From Palaemon carinicauda (Eukaryota; Arthropoda; Malacostraca; Decapoda; Palaemonidae), in NCBI RefSeq assembly GCF_036898095.1, contig NC_090729.1, positions 63,328,758-63,392,757 of the forward strand: a DNA stretch of 64,000 bases, read 5' to 3'. Both the position numbers and the translations under genes were made by a program. The notes under the pieces are model-generated. The model ran no database searches. It saw nothing but the letters and a program-made list of their open reading frames with translations, and was not told the origin of the DNA. Shown here piece by piece: positions 11,360-26,245 of the stretch. How positions within the stretch are numbered: position 1 is the first letter of the stretch; each line of letters begins with the position of its first letter.

Positions 11360-12030
11360 TCACCTTACCCTACAACTAGTTCTCAGCCCTGTGTTTGCTT
11401 CCCAAATGGCTTCACTCCTGGCAAGTGGTAGAGAAAGTTTTATATCGGAAAGTCTCAGTGAATAAAAGAGACTTCTAGAGGAATTGGAAGAAGTATGAGT
11501 ACAAGAAAAAGAATCAGTTCTAATTGAGATCTTATTCCTGCTGTAGGAGTGGTGAGCGAGAGGGATTGGTTTGGACAAAACAAGGATTTGGCTGAGAAAC
11601 TAAAGGGCCTAGGGATCCTTAGAAGGAAATGGACTCTTAAGACAAGGTGGAGAATTATAGGGATGAGGTCTTCCAGGGGAAAGGATTCTATTTTATGAGT
11701 AAGGAGAAGGAATTTGGTAAGGTGTGGGTGCTGGTAGGGTAGGGATACTTGATCAGGAACAGTAGTTGGATGGGGGTGAGGCCTTCGACTTGGGACCCTT
11801 TACTGATTTAACAGCTGCCACTGAGCTCGTGGCGATGTAGACGGTAGGATGGTCTTCATTAATGCAAACCTTTTCAGGTGCTCTGGACACCTTCTCTTCT
11901 AGCATGATGAGAGATGGCTCAGTTGGGACATTTCCGATGGGTTCAATATTCTTCCTAGTGATAAGGAATGGATGACAGAGAAACAACTGAAACCAAATGA
12001 GTACAACATTAGATGCACACAATCGGAATT
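11360..12030 (-). pseudogene. Possible tail of a non-LTR ORF1 (Gag-like)
   Basis: The plus-strand text (AGGGATGAGGTCTTCCAGG and following) resembles 17535-17560 near the end of the ORF1 relic at 17434-19234, and the minus strand has Ser/Pro-rich open frames of 72-97 codons. No zinc knuckle or other diagnostic motif is visible, so the assignment rests only on weak similarity. Confidence 0.3.
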
Positions 12031-12080
12031 GAAACTCTGTATGTCCAGTGAAGTGTATAACATAGCAAGTGTTCCATTAC

Positions 12081-12082
<2 letters not shown>

Positions 12083-12150
<68 letters not shown>
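12083..12150. repeat. (AG)34 microsatellite
   Basis: A pure dinucleotide run. Confidence 0.98.
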
Positions 12151-12155
<5 letters not shown>

Positions 12156-12714
12156 CTACAGACTGATTAATGAATATGACACACTGATTCACCTTCTTTA
12201 CTTTGTAACTGAGCGTCGTATGCGTCCAGGTATCAGTTAGGAAACTTATATATAATATATTCTATAAAGAAAATTTAAAATATCTTGATGGAGGAAGGAC
12301 TTGAAAGAGTGATTGTCATCAGACAAACCTTATGAAATGCTTCTAATTCTACAAGGTTTTGATGTATGATACACTGTCTCTCACCATCCCTCCTGTAGGG
12401 GGGAAGAGGAGGTACTCATTCAGTGGAGAGAAATGTTACATCGAGAGGTATCCTTGGAAACCAGATTCTGCAACAAAATACTAGTCACTGCTATGCTGCA
12501 GATAAGAAAGAGTTATTAATATAAAGGCAAACTGGCCAGCTTTGTCCAGTCTCACCTTATTAAAAATACCTGAACGGATTAGGATGCATTAAGTAAGTGA
12601 AGGATAGTCAAGAATTAAAAAGAAAAAACTCATCCACCTTGTCTGCTGTGATATATAAAGCATACTTACTTACTTACTTACTTGGTATACTTGGTCGAAT
12701 TTAGAGGGTCTTCC
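12151..12714. other. No gene; short (TTAC)n near the right end
   Basis: The sequence is non-coding, with a small tetranucleotide run (ACTTACTTACTT) at about 12664-12682. Confidence 0.6.
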
Positions 12715-13293
12715 TCACAGCTGTGGTGGTCCACCGCTGACGCCAGTCCATGAGTCCTTCTTCATGAGGGTGATCTGGTCTGGCACAGAGTTTGAGGCTG
12801 CCCTGCAGCACGCTGTGTAACCTGGCACAGGAGGCTCATCTGGCAGCGTCTGCAGGAAGGTGTCAAGTGCTTTCTTGAATTTGACGACCGGGCAGCCTGT
12901 GGTGTCTCTGACATTTCTCGGCAGTGTATTAAACAGTCTGGGGCCGTTGTGGGTGAGGCTGGAGGCAAGGAGGGTTTTTATCCTTCCTGGTGTCCTGGAG
13001 GAGAGGCTTTGTCTTACACATGAGCGCCCAGAACGCTCACTTTCACGTGCCCTCAGTAAGTCAGGGGTAGGGTTAGGCACCTGCCTCTCCAAGATTTTCC
13101 AGGTGTATATTATTCTATATCTCTCTCTTCTTCTCTGTTGAGAGTAGAGTCCCAGCTTTTGCAGGCGCTGCCAATAGTTGAGCTCCCTCATTCCTTTAAT
13201 TGACCTTGTTACTTTTATGTGAATAATTGTCAAAATAATGGAATTATGAATAACGTCCTGGTAATTTTTCCTGAAAAATACTAAAATATTCAA
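12715..13293 (-). pseudogene. C-terminal fragment of a non-LTR retrotransposon RT
   Basis: A 192-codon minus-strand frame contains blocks typical of the end of LINE ORF2 proteins: RRRERYRIIYTWKILE, then NGPRLFNTLPRNVRD and KKALDTFLQTLPDEPPVPGY. In complete LINE proteins these follow the reverse transcriptase. The palm motif FADD is absent, so only the 3' end of a 5'-truncated copy is here. The first ~40 codons look unrelated and are probably flanking DNA. The fragment has no internal stop, suggesting a fairly recent insertion. Confidence 0.75.
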
Positions 13294-13456
13294 TTGTATA
13301 ATATGGATTAGCTAAACACAAGTTCTATTTCTTGAAACATCTGAAATACATTCCTATTCTGCATCTCAGGTTAGGTTATAACGTTATAGGCTCATTGAGA
13401 AAAGCTTTTATTCTGGAACTGGTGCACAAGGACCGGGAGACATTCATCTTTTAGAC

Positions 13457-13460
<4 letters not shown>

Positions 13461-13505
<45 letters not shown>
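13461..13505. repeat. (AG)n followed by poly-G
   Basis: An AG run of about 35 bp passes into ten G. Confidence 0.95.
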
Positions 13506-15076
<1,571 letters not shown>

Positions 15077-15119
15077 AATGTTTGCAGACATATATATTAT
15101 ATATAACTCACACAAACGC

Positions 15120-16505
<1,386 letters not shown>

Positions 16506-17433
16506 CAAGGTATTTGGTGATATTTTAACCAACATTCCTCTTTTAACTCACCTTTCAACTTTTGTAATATTCACAAACTACTGCCATGCTAATAATTTTC
16601 CCTGAGATTTTCTTGATTAATTTCTAAATGAAACTAATATACTTCCCTCCATAACTATATTCTTGATATTATTATAGCTTACCGAAAGAAGGTGTGTCAT
16701 ATCCGAGATATTTTATTTCAACTTATTCATAATATTAATAATGTGCTGTGAAATTTGCAAGTCAAATGACCTCAGTACCCTGATACACACTTCTTTCTCC
16801 CGTAGTTCGTAGTATTCCCTGTAGATGGTTGGTTGGTTGGTGAAGATTCCCATGCCTGTAGCATGACACGGGCTCTTGTCCTAGAGGATAGCAATCTGGA
16901 ATGAGAACTCGTAAAGGAGCAAAAATTAGTGTATTACAAAGGAGAGGTTGGAATTGAAAGAGTCTGGAACAGGAAAAAGGATGAAGGGTGAGGGATAAAA
17001 GGATGTAGGATGAGGGATGAAGGAGGGGTTTGACAAGACATGGAAAGGGGCAGAAAGTAACCCGAAAAAGGGGACTCCTTTTTAGGTCCACCAAAGAAAG
17101 GTTTTAGTTAGAGAAAAAGTATTGATAGCAGCTAGTCTCAGTAAGTAGGAGAGACTGGGAGAGGAGAGAAGGATTTTCAGTAGGAGAGAATAGAAGTAGG
17201 TTTAAGCAAAGAGGTTTATCCCTGCTCTGTGGTTGAAATTGGAAAGAGCACACATGATGGGGTTAAAAGGATTGGGAGAATTGTGTGTGCAGGGAGTAGG
17301 GGAGGAAGAAAGGAGATAGGAAAAACAAGAGCTGTTTCCTTATGAGGAACACGGCCAAGTAATAACTACTCTCCATTCAGGGATTAGGAATTAGGAAGGA
17401 TAGAGAGGTTATGTATGTTGCAAGCAGGAAGGC
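16506..17433. other. Non-coding; probably the degraded continuation of the LINE relic
   Basis: The block TTATCCCTGCTCTGTGG occurs at 17218 and again at 17431, so the tail of the adjacent ORF1 has been locally duplicated. A 110-codon minus frame at 16762-17094 has no recognised motif. There is no trace of ORF2. Confidence 0.4.
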
Positions 17434-19234
17434 TTATCCCTGCTCTGTGGCTGGAAACTGGAATTGTTGCAGGAATTGCAGGAAGGTGGAGGTCGAGGAT
17501 AAGGAAAGGACTCTGGTAAGGATCTGGAAAGCGATAGGTATGAGGTCTTGCAAGGTGAGAGACTCAATTTCTTGAGCCAAGGTATGGGAAGGGAATGAGG
17601 ATGAGGGTCGTTGCTGGTCCTTATGAGGAGCAGTTGCAGGTCGGTGCTGATCCTTATGAGGAACAGTTGCTGGTCGGTGCTGGTCCTTATGAGGGGCAGT
17701 TGCAGGTCGGTGCTGGTCCTTATGAGGGGCAGTTGTAGGTCGGTGCTGGTCCTTATGAGGAGCAGTTGCAGGTGCAGGCGCAGGAGCAGTAGCTGGCTGA
17801 CGCGGTCCTCTCTGGCGAGGAGTTCTCTGGTCTTTAGGTGGTTGGATTGGAGTTGATTTCTTTAGGTTTAGAGAGGATGTATTCTTCATAGCTGCTATCC
17901 TCTTGAGACGTTCTGGGCAGCGCTTATTCCAAGCATGGTGTGGCCTGGAACAATTAGGGCACTTAGATGTGGTATGTCATCCTTCTTTGTGGGCCATAAT
18001 GCACACTTCTGTGCAATGTCGCTGGCTACAGACACCGCAGATGATGGGGCCTCTGCATTCTTCTTTATGATGTCCAAAGTGTTGGCATCTATAACATCGA
18101 AGGGGCTCAGGTGTGTATTCTTCAATGGGGAAAGTTCCCCAGACTCCTAAGTCCAGTTTGGAGGGAACTGGACCTATAAAGGTGGCAATGAGACGTCGAA
18201 CTGGAACGTTATCTTTACTTGTGCAGCGAACAGCACAGTCAATGTTGCTGCACGACGTTGCAATGGAGATAGGCATCGACACAGGATACCTGATGATGAC
18301 AGCTTTCTTCCTGATAAAAGTAGGATCCAGCAGTGTTAAAGTGGGGTCTTCCTGAAGGAATCTGGCTGTCTCAACATCCTTGGGGTAGATGATAAAATCA
18401 CCTTTCCTGTTGGGTCTTGCAGTGAGTTGCATGCCTGGCTTGGCAGCCATAGCAGCAACAGAGGCATAGTAGAGCTCGTTGTCCATTTGTGTAAGCCGAA
18501 ACTTCGGTAGAGGCTTCTTTGGCTGTGTAGCTGGGATGTTCTCTGCGATAGTAGTGGCTTCTTGCAGGAGTGTCTGAAGAAAATCTGTGCAGTTGCAGTC
18601 CGTGGAGTGGGCCCTCTGTTCAGTCTCCATGGCATTGGAGGAGTCAGACACGTAGGTTGAAGGGTTGACTGCTGTTGCACTCGACTGCATAGGAGTTGTA
18701 GGGATAGACAAGGACGAGTCTGTGCTCTCAGTCCTTGGAGTTACAGTTGGCGATGATGGGGCTGGTACTGACACTGGTGAAGGATCATCAGGAGTCTTCC
18801 TTCTCTTGGGAGGGGGTTTAGTCTCTTCCTTGGCAGCTGCTTCTTGCGCTTTCACTTGATTCTGGAAGTTAATAAGCTTGTCAGAGGCATCTTTGCACCC
18901 CTCACATCTACAGCTGATATGGTGATTAAACACATGAGGTTAAACATGAGGTTAAACATGTAAGCTCGGCACTGCTGGTATGAAACACAGCTATCACAGT
19001 CAAAGGCTAGATCGTTTAAATAGTCTTCACAGTGTCTGCTGGCTTTTGGATAATATCCCCATCCATATTTTCCCAAATGAAAAACGGACATTGTGTCGAA
19101 ACTCTACGGGGATCGAAGTGAAAATTTCCCCCCGAGAGGTTGTCCAGGTGATGAACCTTGTAGATGTTCCCGATGAGAGTTGTCGACGATCCAGAGTCCG
19201 AAACGAAACTGACTGTAGATGACATTTTGATCAA
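17434..19234 (-). pseudogene. Non-LTR retrotransposon ORF1 (Gag-like), degenerate
   Basis: Reading from 19234 down, an N-terminal part opens with MSSTVSFVSDSG and breaks its frame around 19020. After a small duplication (TTAAACATGAGG repeated near 18935-18960), a 318-codon frame (18933-17977) contains Ser/Thr/Pro-rich sequence, a nucleic-acid-binding stretch (about residues 150-240), and CCHC-type knuckles (CYRCQHFGHHKEEC, then CGVCSQRHCTEVC). An in-frame TGA at 17977-17979 is followed, in the same frame, by a third knuckle and a His/Gln/Pro repeat tail ending at 17434. This arrangement is that of ORF1 proteins of Jockey/I-type LINEs, which coat the RNA. ORF2 is missing downstream. Confidence 0.75.
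17605..17770 (-). repeat. Coding tandem repeat (~36 bp unit) in the ORF1 tail
   Basis: About five units containing GGTCGGTGCTGGTCCTTATG (plus strand) encode a repeated ATAPHKDQHRP-like unit on the minus strand. Units differ at single bases. Confidence 0.8.
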
Positions 19235-19620
19235 TGCAGCAGTACTGTAGTGGCAGAATACTAAAATAATCAGCGATCATGTTAATTTGAAACTATTTGA
19301 TCGCATCACAATTGACCTGGGAGATTACCGTATGGCTTTTTTTTTTTTTTTATCCAATCAGAGTCAGATATTATGAAAATTCAAACAGAATAACAGGAGC
19401 ATCAAACATGGTTGAAAATGCTTATTCTTTTTTTCGTCTAGTTTGCGTATATGGCCACATATCAGTGTGTTGAGCGGAGAAACTTCTGAATCGTTTTATA
19501 ATTTATTTACCACAAAAATTTTAGGGATTGTGAAGTTTACAGATAGTAGGATAAAGACCTTACATATCGTTTGTATAAGATAGTACTCCCAGGGAATTAT
19601 TAAAACGTTCAAGTGTCTTT
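19235..19620. other. No feature seen
   Basis: AT-rich sequence with one T run, and no frames of note. Confidence 0.6.
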
Positions 19621-20370
19621 TTGGTCAAATATGTTATAACTATGATGGAAACTCAACACACAATGGCAAACCCAGGTTATTTTGGCAGTATTGTAATAGA
19701 TTGTGCCATAGGAATATTACTCCTAGACAAGGAAGATCTTTTTCACAATTCAAAGTATCTTGCAAAGATGTGTATTATTTTAGCTAGTTTTACATATAGT
19801 TTACCTCTGAACATGATTGGCCCCTTCTACAAAGATTTTGCACCTCATACACTTGTGTGTATGCCTATTTTAACGATGGACAGTAAAATGACTGGCGGAC
19901 AAGGACTTATTGTACAGATAAGTAAAGGCTAGTTCGGAAAACGGAAATATAATGTTGGTAACAGGGTCAATGGCAAATGGGTGTTTGGTACAAATGACCT
20001 GGAAATACTTGAATCTTTATTCAGGGAGAACACATCGATCCAGAAATAATTATAATTCATTAATTTTGGACTGTTGGAAGGCTTATAATAACATCAAGGA
20101 GGAATTTCTTTAACACCAAACTCTTAAGCATAGCGTTAATTTTGCGAGTCTGGATAAACCCAGCATACACACCAATACCATCGAATCGCAGTGGAGAGTC
20201 CTTGAAAGGTCAATACTACTGAAATTTGGTGCATAGAAAGACTAGTAACAAGCTACTTCTCTATGTCCATTAATAAGAAAATACTATTTAAAGCATACGG
20301 TATTCAGTATAAACTAAAGCCATTCCATGAATTAGGCAAGCGTGTTTACCAGCTCAATATTCATGAGTCC
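19621..20370 (+). pseudogene. Decayed Merlin/IS1016-like (DDE) transposase
   Basis: A 103-codon frame (19621-19932) ends in GGQGLIVQISKG. Past its stop the same frame continues FGKRKYNVGNRVNGKWVFG. Further on, after indels, come DCWKAYNNIKEE (about 20070-20105), HSVNFASLDK and HTNTIESQWR (about 20130-20190), then KPFHELGKR. These match, in order, the core of IS1016/Merlin transposases, which read approximately IDE.KFGKRKYN, DCWKAY and HTNTIE. The first catalytic Asp is replaced (IS instead of ID), a stop interrupts the first block, and several frames are needed. The gene is therefore dead. No terminal inverted repeats were found. Confidence 0.72.
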
Positions 20371-23300
20371 GTAAGGCTTGGTCCATACCAACACAATATT
20401 CCTCATCTTTGTTAATTATTGGTCCATCTTATCCAACCTAAAAAAAAAGTTGTTCCTTGGATAGAAGTTACCACCCGAACATTCCGACTTCAGTGACTTC
20501 AAGTAATGTGCTGTTGCAAATGTAGTGTTAATGTAGTTCGTTAAGTCAAATGTAAACTTTCTTTATGCCTGTAAAATATTTTTCCCTTATGATATATGAT
20601 TGTGATACCTTGCCAGAAGTGAAGTGGTTCATGAATCAAACACAGGGTAAAATAAGGATACCATAATCTAAGGGGGGTCACAAGGGTTGGTGTTAGCTTT
20701 CCCTGTCAAGTAAGTAGGCAAGGACACAGTTAGTAGATTAGGTTAGATGGTGTTATTGTTTAGAGGTTTTTCAGAACAATGGCCAAGACTTACAAATAGA
20801 GAATAGGATAGATATTCCCATTTGCTATGTACACGAAAGAACCTGGTCACTGATATACAAAGGCTCCCAGTAAAATACTTGACTGTTTAATACTTTCCTA
20901 ATATACCTAATACCGTAGTTCAATTATAAATTAGTGCAATATTAGTTCGGACATATAAACTCGCATAATTGAATAGATCTTTTCAAATAACCTATTTAGA
21001 ATACCATACACTACAGCCGAAAAACTCTATTTACGGTTACAGATTTTAATGATGAATACCCAATTTGCTCTTTTTATCGTTAGCAGATATCAGAGAAGCC
21101 TCCTTCCACCTGGTGGTTCAGAAAAACACTGATAGGTGGTGCTTGTGACAATAGTTGTTCGAATAAAATAAAGGGCCTGTTTTATATTTCAAACTTCTTT
21201 TTTATTTATTTTTAGTATTGGAATTAGCAATATAATCAAAGCCATTATTTTAGAAATATGTGTTTGATATATTTAGTCTGATAACTTTAAATGTAAGCAA
21301 AGTCCCTCTTCGAACAGACGCTAGAGCGTGAATCTAAAACTCGCCTCTTTGTTAAGAGTGTATTCACCGATTTAAGTTTAGTATATTTGATAACTAACAC
21401 CAAAATAGTAGCCTACGGGATGAATGCGCATTGTGAAACATGTTCCTTTGCTACAACTTTGTAGCAGAGAGATGATGTTTAATCATGAGCAATGAAAGCA
21501 TACGGTCTGAGTGCTGCATATAGCCATAGTCTGCAAACCACTATGATGGCTGAGTAAAAACTAAGATATATTTAGTTCAATTAAGTTACGGGGTATTTGT
21601 AATAAAATGTTTGAACACTTATGAACGATTCCAGAGGAAATTTGATGAAAAACTCCGTTTTCTATTTCAATTTCTAAAAGGCCATTCTAGTGTATAAAAT
21701 TAGAAAATCATGATAAAACCTGTCAGAAATGAAAAACATTCTCACCACTATCAAAAACATACGTCGATAGCTCTGCCAACCCCATGAAGTTGATGTTACC
21801 TTTTCCCTATTATTGTATCTGAAACCATATAATATCTGGCTGATTAAAGAATAAATCTACATCACTGATCTAGTGTCAGGAGGTCCAAGACTGAAACCCT
21901 GGAAATTTGAAAAAGGAAGCATGGCTAATATTAACGTTGTTCTTATACACCTCATAATAGGTTGATAAAATCAACGCACGGCACCTTTTGGGTTAATGAA
22001 GTCTTTTGTGGTTTTGTCTGCTGGGTTTACTGCTTTGGGAACATGTGTAGTTTGTTGGGACAGAATAAAAAAACCACATTTCACTTCAAATAGTGAAAAA
22101 CATGGCTGGTGTGTCAACACATATAAGTAACCCTGGTCACAACAGAACAGCAGTGAGATAAAGTTTTAAGGGGACTGTCCGGTATGGTGTTTGATATAAC
22201 AACTTTATGAAGTTAAAAATCGTTTTATTGTTTCTATATATGCATAAACATCGTACATGCTCTCAAGAAGATATATCTGTCTTTAAATGATTGGTAATTC
22301 TTACTGCGTCATCTGTATAACTGAGTTTGATAATATCGCCTTTGTGTTTTTATTTTTGCACCTATATAGCTATTTTTTTTCACTTATGTTTTGAAATCTC
22401 GTACGTCTGGAAGAGATGGAAGACATTGGTAAAGTGTAGGTTAACAAAAACCACGATCTATAAGGAGACCAGCCAGAGTTTCCAAAGTTGTTTAACAGTT
22501 ACATTGCAAATATGTTGGTTTAATTGGAGTTCGTCTGTACATCATGTGTTCACAACGTCCTCGTGAACCTAAGGTCAAAGAAAGAACAAAAGGTAAGCAG
22601 AGAGCAACAGAAGGGAAGGAAACATGAAAAAAAGAATGCAAAGCTGGAACATTATAACTAAAACTCTGGCAGCAAATAGAGGCAGCTGACAACTCATGAC
22701 ACCCTTACACTAGATGCATTAGTAAACTTATGGTTTAAAAACCTCGTTTAGGAGCCCTCGTGTAGTAATAAACAATTAAAGTACAAAGTTTATCATAATA
22801 ATATTATTTTATTTTTTTCTGAGAAAAAAAGTCATAATTTATAGCAAATCTCTGGGAGCTCATAACTCAAAACATGATTAATCACACTTAGGTCCTTTTT
22901 TTCTCACTTAGCTATTGTTCAATTTAACTTTCTTTTATTTTTATGGCTGCTTTTCCGGTCCCATACAGCAGGAGAGCCCTATTCTCTACAGGACCTCTGC
23001 TGTCATTTTACCTTTTAACATATTTGAGTATAGCATAGAGACAGACCAAGCATCAGTGTGTGCATAGAAAATGGGATTTTCTTCCTAATTTTTTTTAGAT
23101 TTGTAGCCAGCCACGTCATACTGTAATTAAGTGTATTTGTGTGTATATTAGGCTTCGAATTGAAATAATTAAATAACCCACCTGTTTTCTTGGTCATAGC
23201 TCACTTCACTTGTAATTTATCATTATTTCACTGCTGTCGTCTGGCAAGGGTACTTGGTTGTGCCTCTCACGGCAGCTGTGTGAGCAAGTATTTTGACTTG

Positions 23301-23800
23301 TTTCACTCATATCTTATAAAAAGATTGAAAGTTCAAGACTGATGATATAGAGCTCTGGTAATGTTCAGGAAATCACGCCACCAAGGCATGCAACTCTCAA
23401 CAGATAAAATCAATAAATTCTAGTGAATTGAACAAATTATTTAACCATAGAGTGCATCAAGACATTTCAAAGCTTATGATCTGGACTTGAAGAGATTAGC
23501 AGAAAAGACGACCATGGGTACTAAGGATGTTATGAATTGTGTCTAAGGAAATATTCAGTTTGTTTGAAACGAAACAATTCCAATTCATAAATGAGAAATA
23601 TTTTGACATATTAGCATTATCTGAAACATGGCTCAAGGACTTTGACAAGGTTAAGAAATAAACTTTGTAAACAAAATGGGATTATGAAATATAAAATATC
23701 GCTTTCTCTAGAAAAAGTAAACTACCCAATGAAATAGTTATGACCTGTATTAACATATGTATAAAAACTTGCAGCTTTACTAAAGCCTAGTACACGAACT
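20371..23800. other. No gene recognised
   Basis: These 3.4 kb of AT-rich DNA have no open frame above about 80 codons and no recognised transposon or microsatellite. Short frames at 22327-22566 and 22492-22692 overlap on opposite strands and look like chance. Confidence 0.55.
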
Positions 23801-23804
23801 AGTT

Positions 23805-24010
23805 ACAACTCAAAGAGCTATGGAAAGACTAATGATAGGAATAGCCTAACACTAAGAGAGAGAAAAGGAGCAATATGGATACTAAGAAAAAAAAAACTAA
23901 AGTAGAGGGTATTCAAACAACAAGAAAAAAAAATGGACATGGAGAGGACATATAATGAGATTGCAAACGCAGAAGCATGGGAAGGAAGAGAAAACAATGG
24001 ATTGGTGAAT
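23805..24010 (+). pseudogene. Small LINE (RTE-like) RT C-terminal fragment
   Basis: Read through frame breaks, the text gives RAMERLMIGIA, then RRK-like residues, TKVEGIQTTRKKKWTWRGHI and EEKTMDW. These are the blocks that end RTE-type LINE proteins (ERxMLGI...TKV...KW.WAGH). It is about 200 bp long, heavily mutated and flanked by unrelated DNA. Confidence 0.55.
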
Positions 24011-24434
24011 AAAGAAGAGTTATTTCCATAAGCTAGACCTATGGCCTTTTTTACTCCAGTTTATAAACTTTTAAAGAATGATATGGTTTCAAGTGAGTAA
24101 GGAACAAGGTTCAAACTTGTTTGGGTATGTGTCACCTAAGGCTAAGGGTGCTAAGGGAGACAATAGTGAGCTGATGCAGTAACGAGTATTATTAGGAGCA
24201 GAACAACATAATCTGTACTCCACAGAAAGTGTATATGTAAATTTACGTTATTTTATTGTAAGACTCCTGGGAAAGTGAAGTACCCACTACAAAGAGATTT
24301 TTAAATGCCAGAAAAAGAATGAAGAAGACCTTATATTTGAAATTTCTCCTTAAATATAATAATTAAAGCATTAAATAGGTATTGTTTCAGATATATTTTT
24401 TTGTGCATGTATTGTAGGTTTGTGCATGATTTGT

Positions 24435-25774
24435 ACCACTATATAAGGGTAAGGGAGATGTGCATGAGTGTTGTAATTCAAGAGGTAATAGTTTGTTGAG
24501 TGTAGTTGGAAAAGTATATGGTAGAGTAATGATTAATAGGATTAAGGATAAAACAGAGAATGCAATCTTGGAAGTACAGGGTGGTTTTCAGAAGAGGTAG
24601 GGGTTGTATGAATCAGATTTTTACAGTTAGGCAGATATGTGAGAAATATTTAGCAAAAGGTAAGGAGGTGTATGTTGCGTTTATGGATCTGGAGAAAGCA
24701 TATGATAGAGTTGATAGGGAAGCAATGTGGAATGTGAGGAGGTTTTATGGAGTTGGTGAAAGGTTTTTGCAAGCAGTGAAAAGTTTCTACAAAGGTAGTA
24801 AAGCATGTGTTAGGGTAGGAAATGAAATGAGTGATTGGTTTCCGGTGAGAGTGTGGCTGAGACCGGGATGTGTGATGTCGCCGTGGTTGTTTAACTTGTA
24901 TGTTGATGGAGTGGTGAGAGAGGTTAATGCTCGAGTGCTTGGACGAGGATTAAAACTGGTAGGCGAGAATGACCATGAATGGGAGGTAAATCAGTTGTTG
25001 TTTGCGGATGATACTGTACTGGTAGCAGACACAGAAGAGGAGCTTGACCGACTAGTGACAGAATTTGGAAGGGTGTGTGAGAGAAGGAAGTTGAGAGTTA
25101 ATGTGGGTAAGAGTAAGGTTATGAGATGTACGAGAAGGGAAGGTGGTGCAAGGTTGAATGTCATGTTGAATGGAGAGTTACTTGAGGAGGTGGATCAGTT
25201 TAAGTACTTGGGGTCTCTTGTTGCAGCAAATGGTGGAGTGGAAGCAGATGTACGTCAGAGAGTGAATGAAGGTTGCAAAGTGTTGGGGGCAGTTAAGGGA
25301 GTAGTAAAAAATAGAGGGTTGGGCATGAATGTAAAGAGAGTTCTATATGAGAAAGTGATTGTACCAACTGTGATGTATGGATCGGAGTTGTGGGGAATGA
25401 AAGTGATGGAGAGACAGAAATTGAATGTGTTTGAGATGAAGTGTCTAAGGAGTATGGCTGGTGTATCTCGAGTAGATAGGGTTAGGAACGAAGTGGTGAG
25501 GGAGAGAACGGGTGTAAGAAATGAGTTAGCGGCTAGAGTGGATATGAATGTGTTGAGGTGGTTTGGCCATGTTGAGAGAATGGAAAATGGTTGTCTGCTA
25601 AAGAAGGTGATGAATGCAAGAGTTGATGGGAGAAGTACAAGAGGAAGGCCAAGGTTTGGGTGGATGGATGGTGTGAAGAAAGCTCTGGGTGATAGGAGGA
25701 TAGATGTGAGAGAGGCAACAGAGCGTGCTAGAAATGGGAATGAATGGCGAGCGATTGTGACGCAGTTCCGGTAA
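24435..25774 (+). pseudogene. RTE-like LINE reverse transcriptase, 5'-truncated
   Basis: A 404-codon frame (24560-25774) covers most of a reverse transcriptase: MDLEKAYDRVDRE (fingers/palm, about residue 40), PGCVMSPWLFNLYVDG, the catalytic FADD at residues 148-151, KYLGSLV, then the C-terminal blocks YGSELW, RWFGHVERM and RSTRGRPRFGW ending at TAA. Upstream, 24435-24600 encodes YKGKGD...NSLLSVVGKVYGR...QGGFQK in another frame, so one frameshift at about 24590 separates the two. The endonuclease half is absent, as usual for truncated LINE copies. The enzyme would copy element RNA at a nicked target. Confidence 0.85.
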
Positions 25775-25775
25775 A

Positions 25776-25985
25776 GGTTAAACGTGTCTGGTTTCAGTTC
25801 CAGTTCCATCAGAATAGATGATCACCAGAACGTCAGCTGGGCAAGCCCAACCCCCCACTGTGATGCCCTACCACAGCAGTAGCCTCCCCAGTAAACAGCT
25901 TAAACTCACGGTCCTGGGCGGGGATCGATCTCTTGCCACGCGATTGCGAGGCAAACACGTTACCACTGTACTAGCCAGGAGGCTA
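25776..25985 (-). mobile_element. tRNA-derived SINE-like segment, antisense
   Basis: On the minus strand, 25983-25911 reads as a tRNA-like head. TCCTGG at its start can pair with CCAGGA at its end, box A-like TGGCTAGTACAGTGG and box B-like GATCGATCCCC are spaced as in a tRNA, and the loop CTCGCAA would give an Ala-type CGC anticodon. The T stem is mispaired, so it is not a working tRNA. The body runs to about 25780, right next to the LINE stop codon. A tRNA head plus an unrelated body is the SINE plan; the exact ends are unclear. Confidence 0.55.
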
Positions 25986-26245
25986 GGCCCTGCTGCTTCC
26001 TCCGGTGCCTTAGATGACCGCGGAGGTAGCAGCAGTAAGGGATTCAGCATTATGAAGCTTCATCTGTGGTGGATAATGTGGGAGGTTGGGTTGTGGCGCC
26101 CTAGCAGTACCAGCTGAACTCGGTTGACTCCCTGGTTAGGCTGAAGGAACGTAGAGAGTAGAGGTCCCCTTTTTGTTTTGTTTCTTTGTTGATGTCGGCT
26201 ACCCCCCAAAATTGGGGGAAGTGCCTTGGGTATATGTATGTAACA
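25986..26245 (+). mobile_element. 3' untranslated end of the RTE-like LINE
   Basis: Non-coding sequence follows the RT gene and ends at a hairpin-capable CCCCCCAAAATTGGGGG (26201-26217) and a TATATGTATGTA tail (about 26230-26242). Short simple-repeat tails are usual at the 3' end of RTE elements. Confidence 0.6.

Noticed and set aside
11972..12192. RERERE / SLSLSL frames
   Set aside because: They arise from the (AG)n run at 12083-12150.
25255..25809. A 184-codon minus-strand frame
   Set aside because: It is the reverse strand of the RTE reverse transcriptase and has no motif of its own.
25911..25983. A functional tRNA-Ala gene
   Set aside because: The T stem does not pair and the segment lies inside a SINE-like insertion; only a tRNA-derived relic is supported.
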